A model generated the notes under the pieces. That model searched no databases, had not been told where the DNA came from, and saw only the letters and a list, made by a program, of their open reading frames with translations. Source: JAEUHO01 sp046350655 (GTDB lineage: Bacteria; Planctomycetota; PLA2; JAEUHO01). Taken from it: a DNA stretch of 64,000 nucleotides. How positions within the stretch are numbered: position 1 is the first letter of the stretch; every line of letters begins with the position of its first letter. Made by a program: the position numbers and the translations under genes. The stretch lies in the NCBI GenBank assembly GCA_046350655.1, contig JAXMAB010000004.1, positions 558,001-622,000 on the forward strand, in the 5' to 3' direction. Shown piece by piece: positions 48,581 to 57,006 of this stretch.

Positions 48581-49601
48581 GCTCCGGCTCGCCCTCGACG
48601 CGTCGCCCCTCGTCGTCGAGCCGCGGCGCGGCGTCGCGCGCGCGCTCGCGCACCTGCGCGCGGGGCTCGCCGCGTGCGCCGACGAGGTCGAGGTCGTCGC
48701 GTTCGCGCCCGCGCCGGGCGAGACGCCGCGCGCGTTCCGCCGCCGCGTCGCGCGCGAGGTGCGGCCCGTCGGGTTCGACGCGTGGTACGCGCCCTTCTCG
48801 GCCTTCCCGGACGTCGCGGTGCCCGTCGTCGTCTGCGTGCACGAGCTGCCGTTCGTGCGCCACGGGCCCGTCGAGGGCCGTCTGCGCGCGTTCGTCCACC
48901 GCCGCTGGCTCCACCGCGACGTCGCGCGCGCGGCCGCGATCGTCGTGCCGTCCGAGGCGACGCGGGCCGACGTGCTCGTGGTGCGGCCCGACGCCGCGGC
49001 GAAGGTGCACGTCGTGCCGCACGGGTTCGCGCCCGCGGGGGAGGGCGGCGGTCGGGGTCCGGGACCGCGAGGCCCGGCGGCCCGCGCGGGCGGCCTCGTG
49101 CTCGGCGCGCGCGGCCGGCGCAAGGGGCTCGACGTGTGGGCGCGCGCGGTCTCGGGCCTCGCACCCGTCGTCCCGTGGACGCTCGTCGGCCGGCCGCCGC
49201 GCGGCGTGCTCGCCCTCGCCCGCGGCGTGCCCGTCGAGGTGCTCGACGACCCCGACGACGCCGAGGTCGCGCGCCGGCTCGCGGGGGCCGCGGTGCTCGC
49301 CTACCCGTCGCGCTCCGAGGGCTTCGGGTACCCGCCGCTCGAGGCCATGGCGGCCGGCGTGCCCGTGGTCGCGAGCGCGGCGGGCGCGATCCCCGAGGTC
49401 GTGGGCGACGCGGCGCTCCTCGTGCCCCCCGGCGACGCGGACGCCCTGCGGGCGGCGCTGCGGCGCGTCCTCGTCGAGCCCGCGCTGGCGGCGGGGCTCG
49501 TCGCGCGCGGCGCCGCGCGGGCCCGGGCCTTCCCGCCCGAGGCGACCGCGCGGTCCCTCCTCAAGATCGTCCGCGAAGCGGTCGAAAGGGGAGGCGCATG
49601 A
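48567..49601 (+). CDS. Glycosyltransferase, GT4 family (second), with repeat-derived insert
   Basis: This 344-residue GT-B enzyme starts at a GTG inside the preceding gene. It has VVVCVHELPFVRHGP, VVPSEATRADVL, LVLGARGRRKGLDVW and the donor motif AYPSRSEGFGYPPLEAMAAGVPVV. Between HVVPHGFAP and LVLGARGRRKG, where relatives usually have a short linker, sits GEGGGRGPGPRGPAARAGG. This insert is encoded by an exact copy of the dispersed repeat (49063-49078) plus flanking bases shared with the intergenic copy at 12444. The enzyme still looks intact. It is ATGA-coupled to the third gene. Confidence 0.9.
   Translation: MPRRRLRLALDASPLVVEPRRGVARALAHLRAGLAACADEVEVVAFAPAPGETPRAFRRRVAREVRPVGFDAWYAPFSAFPDVAVPVVVCVHELPFVRHGPVEGRLRAFVHRRWLHRDVARAAAIVVPSEATRADVLVVRPDAAAKVHVVPHGFAPAGEGGGRGPGPRGPAARAGGLVLGARGRRKGLDVWARAVSGLAPVVPWTLVGRPPRGVLALARGVPVEVLDDPDDAEVARRLAGAAVLAYPSRSEGFGYPPLEAMAAGVPVVASAAGAIPEVVGDAALLVPPGDADALRAALRRVLVEPALAAGLVARGAARARAFPPEATARSLLKIVREAVERGGA
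49063..49078 (+). repeat. Dispersed repeat inserted in a coding sequence
   Basis: Exact GACCGCGAGGCCCGGC. The preceding GGTCGGGGTCCGG also matches the copy at 12444, giving about 32 bp of near identity between a gene interior and an intergenic hairpin. Confidence 0.75.
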
Positions 49602-50668
49602 GACCGTTCGTCGTGGTCGACGCGACGCCGTACGGCCGGGAGCCGTCGGGGGCGCGGCGTCGCTTCGACGAACTCCTCCCCCGTGTCGCACGGCTGCGTC
49701 CCGACGCCGTGTTCGAGGTCCACTGGCCGCGCGACGGCGCGATGCCGGGCCCGGACCTCGTCGCCGACAACGTGGTCCACGTGCGGACCGACACGTCCTG
49801 CACCGGCGGCGCCCTGCGCTGGTGGCGGCGGTCGCGCGCGCTCGCGCGGCGCCACCGCGAGGCCCCGTTCACGCACTGCTGGGTCGACCACGGCCCGCTC
49901 GTGCGCCCCGACCGCGTGCGCAACCTCGTCACCGTCCACGACCTGCGGTTCCTCCACGGGTACGGCGGCCGGCTGCGCGGGTGGTACGGCCGGCGGCGGT
50001 ACGGCGGGCTCCTGCGGCGCGCGGCCGCGGTGGTCGCCGTGTCCGACGCGGTCGGCGACGAGCTGCGGGCCGTGTACGGCGTGCGCGACGCGGTCGTCGC
50101 GCGCAACGCGCCGGCGGCCGGGTTCTCGCGCGACGCCCTCGACCGCGTGGACGAGGTGCTGCACGCGCGCGGGATCGCGCGGCCCTACCTCCTCGTCGTC
50201 GGCCGCGACGAGCCGCGCAAGGCCATGGCGGCCGCGCTCGACGCGTGGCGGCGCGCGCGCGCCGACGGCGCGTCGTACCGGCTCGTCGTGGTCGGCTCGG
50301 CGGCGCTCGCGGGCGACGGGGTCGTCGCGGTCCCGCGGACGACCGACGCGGAGCTCGCGGCGCTGTACGCCGGCGCGTCGTTCACGCTGGTCCCGTCGCG
50401 GTACGAGGGCTACTCGCTGCCGGTCGTCGAGAGCCTCGCCTGCGGGACGCCCGTGATCGCGAGCGACATCGCGGCCCACCGCGCGCTCGTCGCGGGCGGC
50501 GCGCGCGGGCTCGTCCTCGTGCCCCCGCCCGCGCCCGCGCGCGAGGGGCACGCCTGGCCCGAGGCGGCCGCGGCGCTCAAGGGCCCGCGCGGCTTCGACG
50601 CGGCGCCGCCCGCCGCGACGTGGGACGACGCCGCGGCGGCGGTCGCGCAGGCGCTCCTGCGCGGCTGA
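49598..50668 (+). CDS. Glycosyltransferase, GT4 family (third)
   Basis: This 356-residue GT-B enzyme starts at an ATG preceded by AAGGGGAGG and overlapping the previous stop. Landmarks are LVTVHDLRFLHGYGG, VVAVSDAVGDELR, YLLVVGRDEPRKAM and LVPSRYEGYSLPVVESLACGTPVIAS with the paired Glu residues. A C-terminal about 50-residue extension (PPPAPAREGHAWPEAAAAL) follows the fold. With its two neighbours it forms a compact glycan-assembly operon; no polymerase or flippase is in the window. Confidence 0.92.
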   Translation: MRPFVVVDATPYGREPSGARRRFDELLPRVARLRPDAVFEVHWPRDGAMPGPDLVADNVVHVRTDTSCTGGALRWWRRSRALARRHREAPFTHCWVDHGPLVRPDRVRNLVTVHDLRFLHGYGGRLRGWYGRRRYGGLLRRAAAVVAVSDAVGDELRAVYGVRDAVVARNAPAAGFSRDALDRVDEVLHARGIARPYLLVVGRDEPRKAMAAALDAWRRARADGASYRLVVVGSAALAGDGVVAVPRTTDAELAALYAGASFTLVPSRYEGYSLPVVESLACGTPVIASDIAAHRALVAGGARGLVLVPPPAPAREGHAWPEAAAALKGPRGFDAAPPAATWDDAAAAVAQALLRG

Positions 50669-50713
50669 CCGCGGGGGACCGCCGCGGGCCGTCGGGGACC
50701 GTGGCGGCGGGAC

Positions 50714-52672
50714 CTACTTGACGAGCGCGCGCAGCGCGAGCTTGCGGCCGCGACCCTCGCCCTCGGCCGTGCCCTCGTAGACGACGTCGCGGTCGCCGCG
50801 CCGGACCACGACGGGCACCTTCGCGCCCGTCGCGAGCGCCGCGATCGCGGCCTCGGCGGCCGCCACGCTCCCGGTCGGCGCGCCGCCGACCGAGACGAGC
50901 ACGTCGGCGCCGAGGAGGTCGAGCGGGCCGCCGCCGGAGTCCGAGACGACCGTCGGCGCGGGGCTCGCCTCGCCCTCGCTCAACGCGACCGGCTTGAGCA
51001 CGCCCGCGAGCGTCGGCACGTAGAGCGTCATCGACGCGCGCCGGGCCTCGCGTGCCCGGACCTTGGCCGCCGCCCTCGCGCGGTCCGGGGCCGGCCGCGG
51101 CGGCGGCCCGTAGCCCTCCGGCGCCGGGTCGTCGACGCCGGCGAGCATCCGCTCGACGCGGGCGGGCAGCACGGCGGCCGGGACGACCATCGTCGCGCCG
51201 CGGTTGAAGTGCGCCACGGCGACGCCGAGGAGCGCGCCGTCGGGGCGCACGACCATCCACCCCGACTCGTCGGCCTCGATCGGCGCGTCGATCTGCAGCA
51301 GGGCCGGGTACGGGCGGAACGGGCTCGTGTGGGGGGGCTGGAACAGGCGCACGATGCCGATCGTGGGGATGCGGCGCTCGGTGCCGACGGCGCGGTCCGT
51401 GGCCGCGAGCACGCCGCCCTGCACGGGCGTGCCGTCGGCGCCGGGCAGCAGGACGATCGAGCCGGGCACGACGTCGGTCGCCGGGGCCGTGCGCGGGAAC
51501 GCGACGTCCTCGCCCGGCGACGCGACGTCGAGCAGCCCGAGGTCCCACGCGCCGTCCACGCCGCGGACCCGCGCCGCGGTCGGCGCGGCGAGGCCCGCGC
51601 CGCGCACGGTGAGCGTGCCCGGCGACCGCGCGGCGCGCGCGCTCGTCACGAAGAGGGCCCGGCCGCCGCGCCGGCCGACGGGCGTGACCTTCCCCACGAC
51701 GACGCCGTCGGCGAGGAGGTCGCCGCCCGGCGGGAGCGCGCGGCCCGTCGCGGCGACGCCGGCGCGGAGGTCGTCGAGGCGCCGCGCGGCGCGTTCGGTG
51801 CCCTCGGCGCGGCCCGCGAGGCGCATCATCGGGCCCATCGCGCGGAGCATCTCGCGCAGGTTCTCGTCCGCGAACGCCTCGGCCAGCTCGTCGGGGTCCA
51901 TCTCGCCGGTCATGCCGCTCAACGCGGCGAACAGGTCGTCGATCTCCTCGCCCTCGACGTCCTTCCCGGCGGCGAGCGCGGGCAGGTCCTTCGCGATCCG
52001 CACGCCCGACGACGCGAACGAGCCGTCGCCCACGAGGAGGATCGCGCCGTTGATCCCGACGAGGCGGCCCTCGAGGTCGACGAGGGGCCCGCCGGAGTTG
52101 CCGCCGAAGAGCGGCGCGTCGGTCTGGATCGCGCCGACGTACGCCTTCCCCTCCATGAGGATCGGGAGGCTGCGGTCGAGGGCCGTGACCTTCCCGGCCG
52201 CGACGGTCGGGCGGTGGTCCGCGTACGGCCCGCCCGGGTGCCCGAGGCCGACGACCCAGTCGCCGAGCCGCGGCTCCTGCGGCGCGAACGTGAAGTGGGG
52301 GAGGTCCTTGCGGCCGGTCGTGAGGCGGCAGAGCGCGTAGTCGTTCTTCGCGTTGCTCGCGACGACCGTCATCGTCGCCTCCGCGCCGTCGGGGAACACC
52401 GCGGTCAACGAGCCGCCCTTCGCGGGCTCCGTCACGTGGGCGCACGTCAGCACCAGCCCGTCGCCGGACACGATCGCGCCGGAGCCGAACCCCTCGTGCC
52501 CGTCCGCCAGGCGGATGCGCACGCAGACCGTCTTCGGGGTGGCCTCCGCGGCCACGCGGCGGAGCGCGGCCTCGAGGGTGTCGAGGGCGGGCCCGTCGGC
52601 GGCCGCCGCGGCGGGCGCGAGCGCGGCGAGCAGCAGGAGGGCGACGAGCGTCGAGCGGGCGGGCCGGTGCAT
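50714..52672 (-). CDS. Secreted serine protease with a second, degenerate trypsin-like domain
   Basis: This 652-residue protein has a signal peptide (about 1-25), then a trypsin/HtrA-like domain with an intact triad: His79 (VLTCAHVTEP), Asp111 (KNDYALCRL) and Ser193 (FGGNSGGPLV). After a charged helical linker (about 240-300) a second domain (about 320-540) keeps the barrel pattern and a Ser (ADESGWMVV) but lacks the His (FVTSARAAR), so it is probably inactive. A PDZ-like C-terminal part ends the chain. It is probably an envelope quality-control protease. A variant repeat is read in frame as VRAREARRA near 51041-51054. Confidence 0.87.
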   Translation of the reverse strand: MHRPARSTLVALLLLAALAPAAAAADGPALDTLEAALRRVAAEATPKTVCVRIRLADGHEGFGSGAIVSGDGLVLTCAHVTEPAKGGSLTAVFPDGAEATMTVVASNAKNDYALCRLTTGRKDLPHFTFAPQEPRLGDWVVGLGHPGGPYADHRPTVAAGKVTALDRSLPILMEGKAYVGAIQTDAPLFGGNSGGPLVDLEGRLVGINGAILLVGDGSFASSGVRIAKDLPALAAGKDVEGEEIDDLFAALSGMTGEMDPDELAEAFADENLREMLRAMGPMMRLAGRAEGTERAARRLDDLRAGVAATGRALPPGGDLLADGVVVGKVTPVGRRGGRALFVTSARAARSPGTLTVRGAGLAAPTAARVRGVDGAWDLGLLDVASPGEDVAFPRTAPATDVVPGSIVLLPGADGTPVQGGVLAATDRAVGTERRIPTIGIVRLFQPPHTSPFRPYPALLQIDAPIEADESGWMVVRPDGALLGVAVAHFNRGATMVVPAAVLPARVERMLAGVDDPAPEGYGPPPRPAPDRARAAAKVRAREARRASMTLYVPTLAGVLKPVALSEGEASPAPTVVSDSGGGPLDLLGADVLVSVGGAPTGSVAAAEAAIAALATGAKVPVVVRRGDRDVVYEGTAEGEGRGRKLALRALVK

Positions 52673-52731
52673 GGCGGGATCCGGGGGACGGGAAGCCCCC
52701 GATCTTCGCAAGCCGCCGGGCTCCCGGGGGA

Positions 52732-52745
52732 CGGGCCTCGCGGTC
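52732..52745 (-). repeat. Half copy of the dispersed repeat in a divergent promoter region
   Basis: CGGGCCTCGCGGTC lies between the divergent protease and sulfatase genes. Confidence 0.6.
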
Positions 52746-52922
52746 CCGCCCGTGGGATCGCCTGCCCGACGTCCGGACGGGGGCATCCGCCTGCGCTTTC
52801 TGGATCCATCTCGACCGTCGCCCTCATCCCGGCCTTCCGTGCGCGGTCCTACACTCTCGCCGGCCGCGGGAGCCGGCGCCGGGGTGGTGTCCGGTCCCGA
52901 CGGACGTGGAGGGTCCTGTCGC

Positions 52923-54503
52923 ATGAATCTCCGACTCGCGCCGCGGGGCGTGCTGGCGTTGCTCGCCGGCGCCGCGCTGACGCTCTGCCCCGGCGCGGCC
53001 CGCGCCGACGGCGCCAAGCCGCCGAACATCCTCGTCCTCTGGGGCGACGACATCGGCCAGTCCAACGTCAGCGCCTACACGATGGGCCTGATGGGCTACC
53101 GGACGCCGAACATCGACCGCGTCGCCAAGGAAGGCGTCGTCTTCACGGACTACTACGCCGAGCAGAGCTGCACGGCCGGTCGTTCGACGTTCATCACGGG
53201 GCAGTGCACGCTGCGGACCGGCCTCTCGAAGGTCGGCCTCCCGGGCGCCGACGCCGGCCTGCGCAAGACCACGCCGACGCTCGCCGAGCTCCTGAAGTCG
53301 AAGGGCTACGCCACGGGCCAGTTCGGCAAGAACCACCTGGGCGACCGCGACGAGTTCCTGCCGACGATGCACGGGTTCGACGAGTTCTTCGGCAACCTCT
53401 ACCACCTGAACGCGGAGGAGGAGCCCGAGAACCGCAACTACCCGGCGGACCCCGAGTTCCGGAAGAAGTTCGGCCCGCGCGGCGTGCTCAAGTGCAAGGC
53501 CGACGGCAAGGGCGGCCAGACGATCGAGAACACCGGCCCGCTCACGAAGAAGCGGATGGAGACGATCGACGACGAGACGTCCGACGCCGCCATCGACTAC
53601 ATCAAGCGCCAGCACGCCGCCGGCAAGCCGTTCTTCTGCTGGTGGAACGGCACGCGCATGCACTTCCGCACGCACGTCGCCGAGAACCGCCGCAGCCCGG
53701 CCGGCCTCACGGCCCGCACGGAGTACGCGGACGGCATGGTCGAGCACGACATGCACGTGGGCCGGTTCCTCGCGCTGCTCGACGAGCTCGGCATCGCGAA
53801 CGACACGCTCGTCCTCTACTCCACCGACAACGGCCCGCACATGAACAGCTGGCCGGACGCGGCGATGACGCCGTTCCGCAACGAGAAGAACTCGAACTGG
53901 GAGGGCGCGTTCCGCGTGCCCGCGGCGGTGCGCTGGCCCGGCAAGATCAAGCCCGGCACCGTGGCCAACGACATCGTCAGCGGCCTCGACTGGCTGCCGA
54001 CGCTGTGCGCGGTCGCCGGCGACGCGACCGTCAAGGAGAAGCTCCTCGAGGGCGTCGACCTCGGCGCCGGCCCCGTGAAGGCGCACCTCGACGGCTACAA
54101 CCAGCTGCCGTACCTGACCGGCGAGGCGCCGTCGAGCGCCCGCAAGGAGTTCTTCTACTTCAACGACGACGGGGGGCTCGTGGCGATGCGCTACGAGAAC
54201 TGGAAGCTCGTGTTCGCCGAGCAGCGCGCCGAGGGCACGCTGCGCGTGTGGGCCGAGCCGTTCACGCAGCTGCGCGTCCCGCTGATGTTCGACCTGCGCG
54301 CCGACCCGTACGAGCGCGCGCAGCTCACCTCGAACACGTACTACGACTGGCTGATCGACCACGCGTTCCTGCTGGTGCCCGCGCAGGCGGCCGCGGCGAA
54401 GTTCCTCGGGACCTTCCGCGACTTCCCGCCGGCCCAGAAGCCGGACTCGTTCAGCCTGGACGAGGTGATCAAGAAGATGCAGGCGGGCTCCCACTCCAAG
54501 TAG
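52923..54503 (+). CDS. Secreted sulfatase (formylglycine type)
   Basis: This 526-residue enzyme has a signal peptide (about 1-28), metal residues in WGDDIGQSN (Asp42/Asp43) and the core motif CTAGR beginning at Cys83, which an FGE-type or anSME enzyme must convert to formylglycine. LGDRDEFLPTMHGFDEFFGN, TDNGPHMNSWPD and RWPGKIKPGT are typical arylsulfatase blocks. It hydrolyses sulfate esters outside the cytoplasm; the exact substrate is unknown. GGGTCCTGTCGC precedes the ATG rather than a classic ribosome site. A GC hairpin follows the stop. No maturase gene is nearby. Confidence 0.93.
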   Translation: MNLRLAPRGVLALLAGAALTLCPGAARADGAKPPNILVLWGDDIGQSNVSAYTMGLMGYRTPNIDRVAKEGVVFTDYYAEQSCTAGRSTFITGQCTLRTGLSKVGLPGADAGLRKTTPTLAELLKSKGYATGQFGKNHLGDRDEFLPTMHGFDEFFGNLYHLNAEEEPENRNYPADPEFRKKFGPRGVLKCKADGKGGQTIENTGPLTKKRMETIDDETSDAAIDYIKRQHAAGKPFFCWWNGTRMHFRTHVAENRRSPAGLTARTEYADGMVEHDMHVGRFLALLDELGIANDTLVLYSTDNGPHMNSWPDAAMTPFRNEKNSNWEGAFRVPAAVRWPGKIKPGTVANDIVSGLDWLPTLCAVAGDATVKEKLLEGVDLGAGPVKAHLDGYNQLPYLTGEAPSSARKEFFYFNDDGGLVAMRYENWKLVFAEQRAEGTLRVWAEPFTQLRVPLMFDLRADPYERAQLTSNTYYDWLIDHAFLLVPAQAAAAKFLGTFRDFPPAQKPDSFSLDEVIKKMQAGSHSK

Positions 54504-54514
54504 GACGCCCCGCG

Positions 54515-54539
54515 GCGCGCGGGGGCCGTCCCCGCGCGC
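54515..54539 (+). terminator. GC hairpin after the sulfatase gene
   Basis: GCGCGCGGGG (54515-54524) pairs with CCCCGCGCGC (54530-54539). Confidence 0.55.
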
Positions 54540-54654
54540 ACCGTTCCGTCGGGTCGCGCCCCGCGGCGTCCGCGCGCGCTCCGCCGCCGGCGCCGCGGAC
54601 CGCGCCTCGCGCGCCGGGCGGCTCGAGATCGCGGCGCGACGCCGCGCCGGCCGC

Positions 54655-54668
54655 CGGGCCTCGCGGTC
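54655..54668 (-). repeat. Half copy of the dispersed repeat
   Basis: CGGGCCTCGCGGTC in the gap between the convergent sulfatase and FHA genes. Confidence 0.6.
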
Positions 54669-54703
54669 GCGCGAGGGGGGGAGCGTCGCCGTCGCGCCTC
54701 CGG

Positions 54704-55318
54704 TCAGCGCGTGATCAGCGTCGTGACGAGGAAGTAGAGCCCCGCGGCGATCGCGAGCGCGACGCCGTAGAAGAGCCAGCGCGTGCCGGTGGAGGCCTGC
54801 GAGAGGTCCCAGCCCGCGACGCTGCCGCCCGCCTGCTTCTTCGAGTACTGCAGGAGGCGCTGCTTCACCTCGATCGTGGGGCCGCCCGCGCCGCCCTGCG
54901 ACCCGGGCGCGCCCTTGACCGCCGAGGGCGCGGCCGCCGCCGCCGGGGCGAACGGGTCGCCGGCGGGCTTGCCGCCGAGGACCTCGGTGAGGCGGGCGGG
55001 GCCTTCCTTCTTCTTCGGCTTCTCGTCGTCGTCGAGGAGGAAGCGGAAGGTGAACTCGCCGACGCGCAATTCGTCGCCGTCCACGAGGGCCTGACGGGTC
55101 ACGCGGTCGTCGTTGACGAGCGTGCCGTTCGTCGAGCCGAGGTCGGCCACCGAGTACTTGCCCGGGCCTTCCTTCCAGACCTTCGCGTGGTCGCGCGAGG
55201 CCTTCCTGTTGTCGGGCATGCCGATCGTGTTGTGGGCCTCGCGGCCCAGCGTCACGCCGACCTCGATCGGCCACTCCTTGCCCGCGACGGAACCGGACTC
55301 ACCGACGAGACGTGCCAT
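54704..55318 (-). CDS. Tail-anchored FHA-domain protein
   Basis: This 204-residue protein has an N-terminal FHA domain (about 1-95: TLGREAHNTIGMPD, SRDHAKVW, VADLGSTNGTLVND), the fold that binds phosphothreonine peptides. A charged, Ala/Gly/Pro-rich linker follows, and the last about 25 residues form one TM helix (LFYGVALAIAAGLYFLVTTLI), leaving almost nothing outside. It would display an FHA domain on the cytoplasmic face of the membrane. A TACCCT box lies 7 nt before the ATG. The layout parallels the tail-anchored GTPase at 57549-58637. Confidence 0.88.
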   Translation of the reverse strand: MARLVGESGSVAGKEWPIEVGVTLGREAHNTIGMPDNRKASRDHAKVWKEGPGKYSVADLGSTNGTLVNDDRVTRQALVDGDELRVGEFTFRFLLDDDEKPKKKEGPARLTEVLGGKPAGDPFAPAAAAAPSAVKGAPGSQGGAGGPTIEVKQRLLQYSKKQAGGSVAGWDLSQASTGTRWLFYGVALAIAAGLYFLVTTLITR

Positions 55319-55325
55319 GGCAGGC

Positions 55326-55331
55326 AGGGTA
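55326..55331 (-). promoter_or_regulatory. -10 box (TACCCT), leaderless
   Basis: On the minus strand TACCCT sits 7 nt before the ATG at 55318. Confidence 0.5.
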
Positions 55332-55371
55332 CCGGCCCGAGGCCCGCGTGGGGAGAGGGGACCGGCGCGGG

Positions 55372-55881
55372 TCAGGCGCCGACGTCGAACGGCGCGGGCG
55401 GGCGGCCGGCGCGGAGGGCGGCGAGCAGCGGGGGGAGGAGGGCGGCGAGCCGGTAGGGGACGAAGTGCTCGCCCGAGGCCGCGACCTCGGCCGCCGACCA
55501 CCAGCGGAACGCCAGGAAGTCGTCGAGGTCGGGGATCCCCGCCTGCGGGGCGGGGTCGAAGGCCGGCGTGCGGACGACGAAGTACCGCTCCGCCTGGGTC
55601 ACGATCTTCGCGGCCCAGCGGTAGGTGTGGGTGCGCCGCCAGACCTCCGGGCCGATCTCGAACCCGTCGCGACCGGTCTCCTCGAGGAGCTCCCGGCGCA
55701 GCGCCTCCGCCGCGTGCTCGCCGGCCTCGACGCCGCCGCCCGGCGTGAGGTGGAGGTGCGCGCCGGGCCGCTGCGGGATCGCGGTCCGGATCAGGAGCAC
55801 GCGGTCGTCCGGCGTCACGAGCAGCGCGCGCACCGCTTGGCGCACGCCGGGGACGGGGGCGGGAGGGGGCGCCGACGGCAT
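55372..55881 (-). CDS. Nudix hydrolase
   Basis: This 169-residue protein has a complete Nudix box at about residues 49-71 (GGGVEAGEHAAEALRRELLEETG, given here as GGGVEAGEHAAEALRR and ELLEETG), which holds the catalytic Glu residues that bind magnesium. Nudix enzymes cleave nucleoside diphosphates linked to another group; the substrate is not predictable. A Pro-rich N-terminus precedes the fold. The ATG at 55881 is supported by a TATGCT box 6 nt upstream; upstream frame extension is antisense to the IscU-like gene. Confidence 0.9.
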   Translation of the reverse strand: MPSAPPPAPVPGVRQAVRALLVTPDDRVLLIRTAIPQRPGAHLHLTPGGGVEAGEHAAEALRRELLEETGRDGFEIGPEVWRRTHTYRWAAKIVTQAERYFVVRTPAFDPAPQAGIPDLDDFLAFRWWSAAEVAASGEHFVPYRLAALLPPLLAALRAGRPPAPFDVGA

Positions 55882-55887
55882 GGAGGG

Positions 55888-55893
55888 AGCATA
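55888..55893 (-). promoter_or_regulatory. -10 box (TATGCT), leaderless
   Basis: On the minus strand TATGCT sits 6 nt before the ATG at 55881. Confidence 0.55.
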
Positions 55894-55941
55894 CGGCGGC
55901 CGGCGCTCGCGGGGGGCCCCGCGGGCGGCGAGGATGGCGGC

Positions 55942-56331
55942 ATGGCGGACGCACCCTCCGGCGGCTCCCCGGCCTACCTCGACCACGCGCGCGCGCCGCG
56001 CGCGGTGGGGGAGGTCGCGCGCACCACCCACGCGGCCGACGTCGAGGACGCGGTCTGCGGCGACCGGCTCGCGCTCTCGCTGCGCGTCGAGGGCGGCGCG
56101 GTCGTCGAGGCCCGGCAGCGCGTGACCGGCTGCCACGGCGCCGTGGCGGCGGGGAGCGCGTTGGCGACCCTCCTCCCGGGACGCGAGGCCCGGCCCGACG
56201 CGGTGACCGCGGCCGACCTCGACGCCGCGCTCGGCGGGGTGCCGGGGGCGAAGCGGCACGCGCTGCGCCTGGCGACGGACGCGCTGCGCGCCGCCCTCCA
56301 CGCTCCGCCCGCCCCGCGACCCCCGGCGTGA
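55942..56331 (+). CDS. IscU/NifU-like Fe-S scaffold homologue with an altered third ligand
   Basis: This 129-residue protein follows the IscU/SufU pattern: LDHARAPRAVGEV (usual HxxNPRNVG), DAVCGDRLALSLRV with the first Cys, RVTGCHGAVAAGSALATLL with the second, and GAKRHALRLATDALRAAL, where relatives have a third Cys (RxxCxxL) but this one has His. It may carry a cluster with mixed ligands or act in another role. An exact repeat core (56180-56194) is read in frame as PGREARPDA in the loop before the last helix. The ATG at 55942 has no clear ribosome site. Confidence 0.75.
   Translation: MADAPSGGSPAYLDHARAPRAVGEVARTTHAADVEDAVCGDRLALSLRVEGGAVVEARQRVTGCHGAVAAGSALATLLPGREARPDAVTAADLDAALGGVPGAKRHALRLATDALRAALHAPPAPRPPA
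56180..56194 (+). repeat. Dispersed repeat inside the IscU-like gene
   Basis: GACGCGAGGCCCGGC followed by CCGACGC, a 22-bp match to the copy at 5291 in the FG-GAP gene. Confidence 0.7.
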
Positions 56332-56401
56332 CCCGCCGGGAGGGGCCCGCGTTCCGACCGGGCGACGGGCCTCCGTTCGCGGGTTCCCCCGGGACGCGGT
56401 C

Positions 56402-56407
56402 TATCCT
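56402..56407 (+). promoter_or_regulatory. -10 box (TATCCT), leaderless fur-family gene
   Basis: TATCCT sits 7 nt before the GTG at 56415. Confidence 0.6.
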
Positions 56408-56414
56408 CTGCGTC

Positions 56415-56849
56415 GTGAACAGCATCGACCGCACCCCGCGCCCGCCGCCGCCGCCGCCCGACGTCGCGGCGGCGCTGCGCGGCAAGGGCGTGCTGCCGTC
56501 GGCGCAGCGCATCGAGATCGCGCGCGTCGTGCTGACCGCGTGCGACCACCCGAGCGCCGACGACGTGCTCGAGCGCGTGCGCGCGCGGCTGCCGGTCGTG
56601 TCGCGCGCGACGGTCTACAACACGCTGAACCTCTTCGTCGAGAAGGGGCTCCTCCGCGCGCTGCACCTCTCGGCGGGCCGGGTCGTCTTCGACCCGAAGA
56701 CCGAGCCGCACCACCACTTCGTGGACGAGGACACCGGCCGCATCGACGACGTGCCGTGGGACCGCCTCGCGGTGAAGGGCGTGGACCGCCTCGCGGGCGT
56801 GGACGTCACGCAGTACCAGGTGGTCGTGCACGGTCGTCGGAAGCCCTGA
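56415..56849 (+). CDS. Fur-family regulator lacking structural Cys (Irr/PerR-like)
   Basis: This 144-residue regulator has the Fur winged helix (LRGKGVLPSAQRIEIARVVL, HPSADDVLERVRARLPVVSRATVYNTLNLF, given in parts) and a dimerisation domain with the metal-binding HHHFVDEDTGRIDD. The paired CxxC motifs that bind structural zinc in Fur/PerR are absent, as in Irr and some PerR-like proteins. It probably represses iron, haem or peroxide genes. The GTG at 56415 is fixed by its -10 box; the ATG at 56328 lies inside the preceding gene. Candidate targets nearby are the SOD and ChaN-like genes, but no Fur box was identified. Confidence 0.88.
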   Translation: MNSIDRTPRPPPPPPDVAAALRGKGVLPSAQRIEIARVVLTACDHPSADDVLERVRARLPVVSRATVYNTLNLFVEKGLLRALHLSAGRVVFDPKTEPHHHFVDEDTGRIDDVPWDRLAVKGVDRLAGVDVTQYQVVVHGRRKP

Positions 56850-56967
56850 AGGCGTCGAAGGCCCTGAAGGCGGCGGGCCCGCGCGCGTCGTCCGGACAGG
56901 ACGTCGCCCCGGGACGGACGGGCCGGCCCGGGGCGACGGAGGACGAAGGACGCGGACGGAGGAGCGT

Positions 56968-56981
56968 GACGCGAGGCCCGG
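56968..56981 (+). repeat. Half copy of the dispersed repeat
   Basis: GACGCGAGGCCCGG between the convergent fur-family and roadblock genes. Confidence 0.6.
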
Positions 56982-57006
56982 TGGCCGCCGCGCCGCGGCG
57001 GGGCCG

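Noticed and set aside
52672..52690. Leaderless -10 box before the protease gene
   Set aside because: The hexamer at the right spacing is CCGGAT, without the TA of the other sites.
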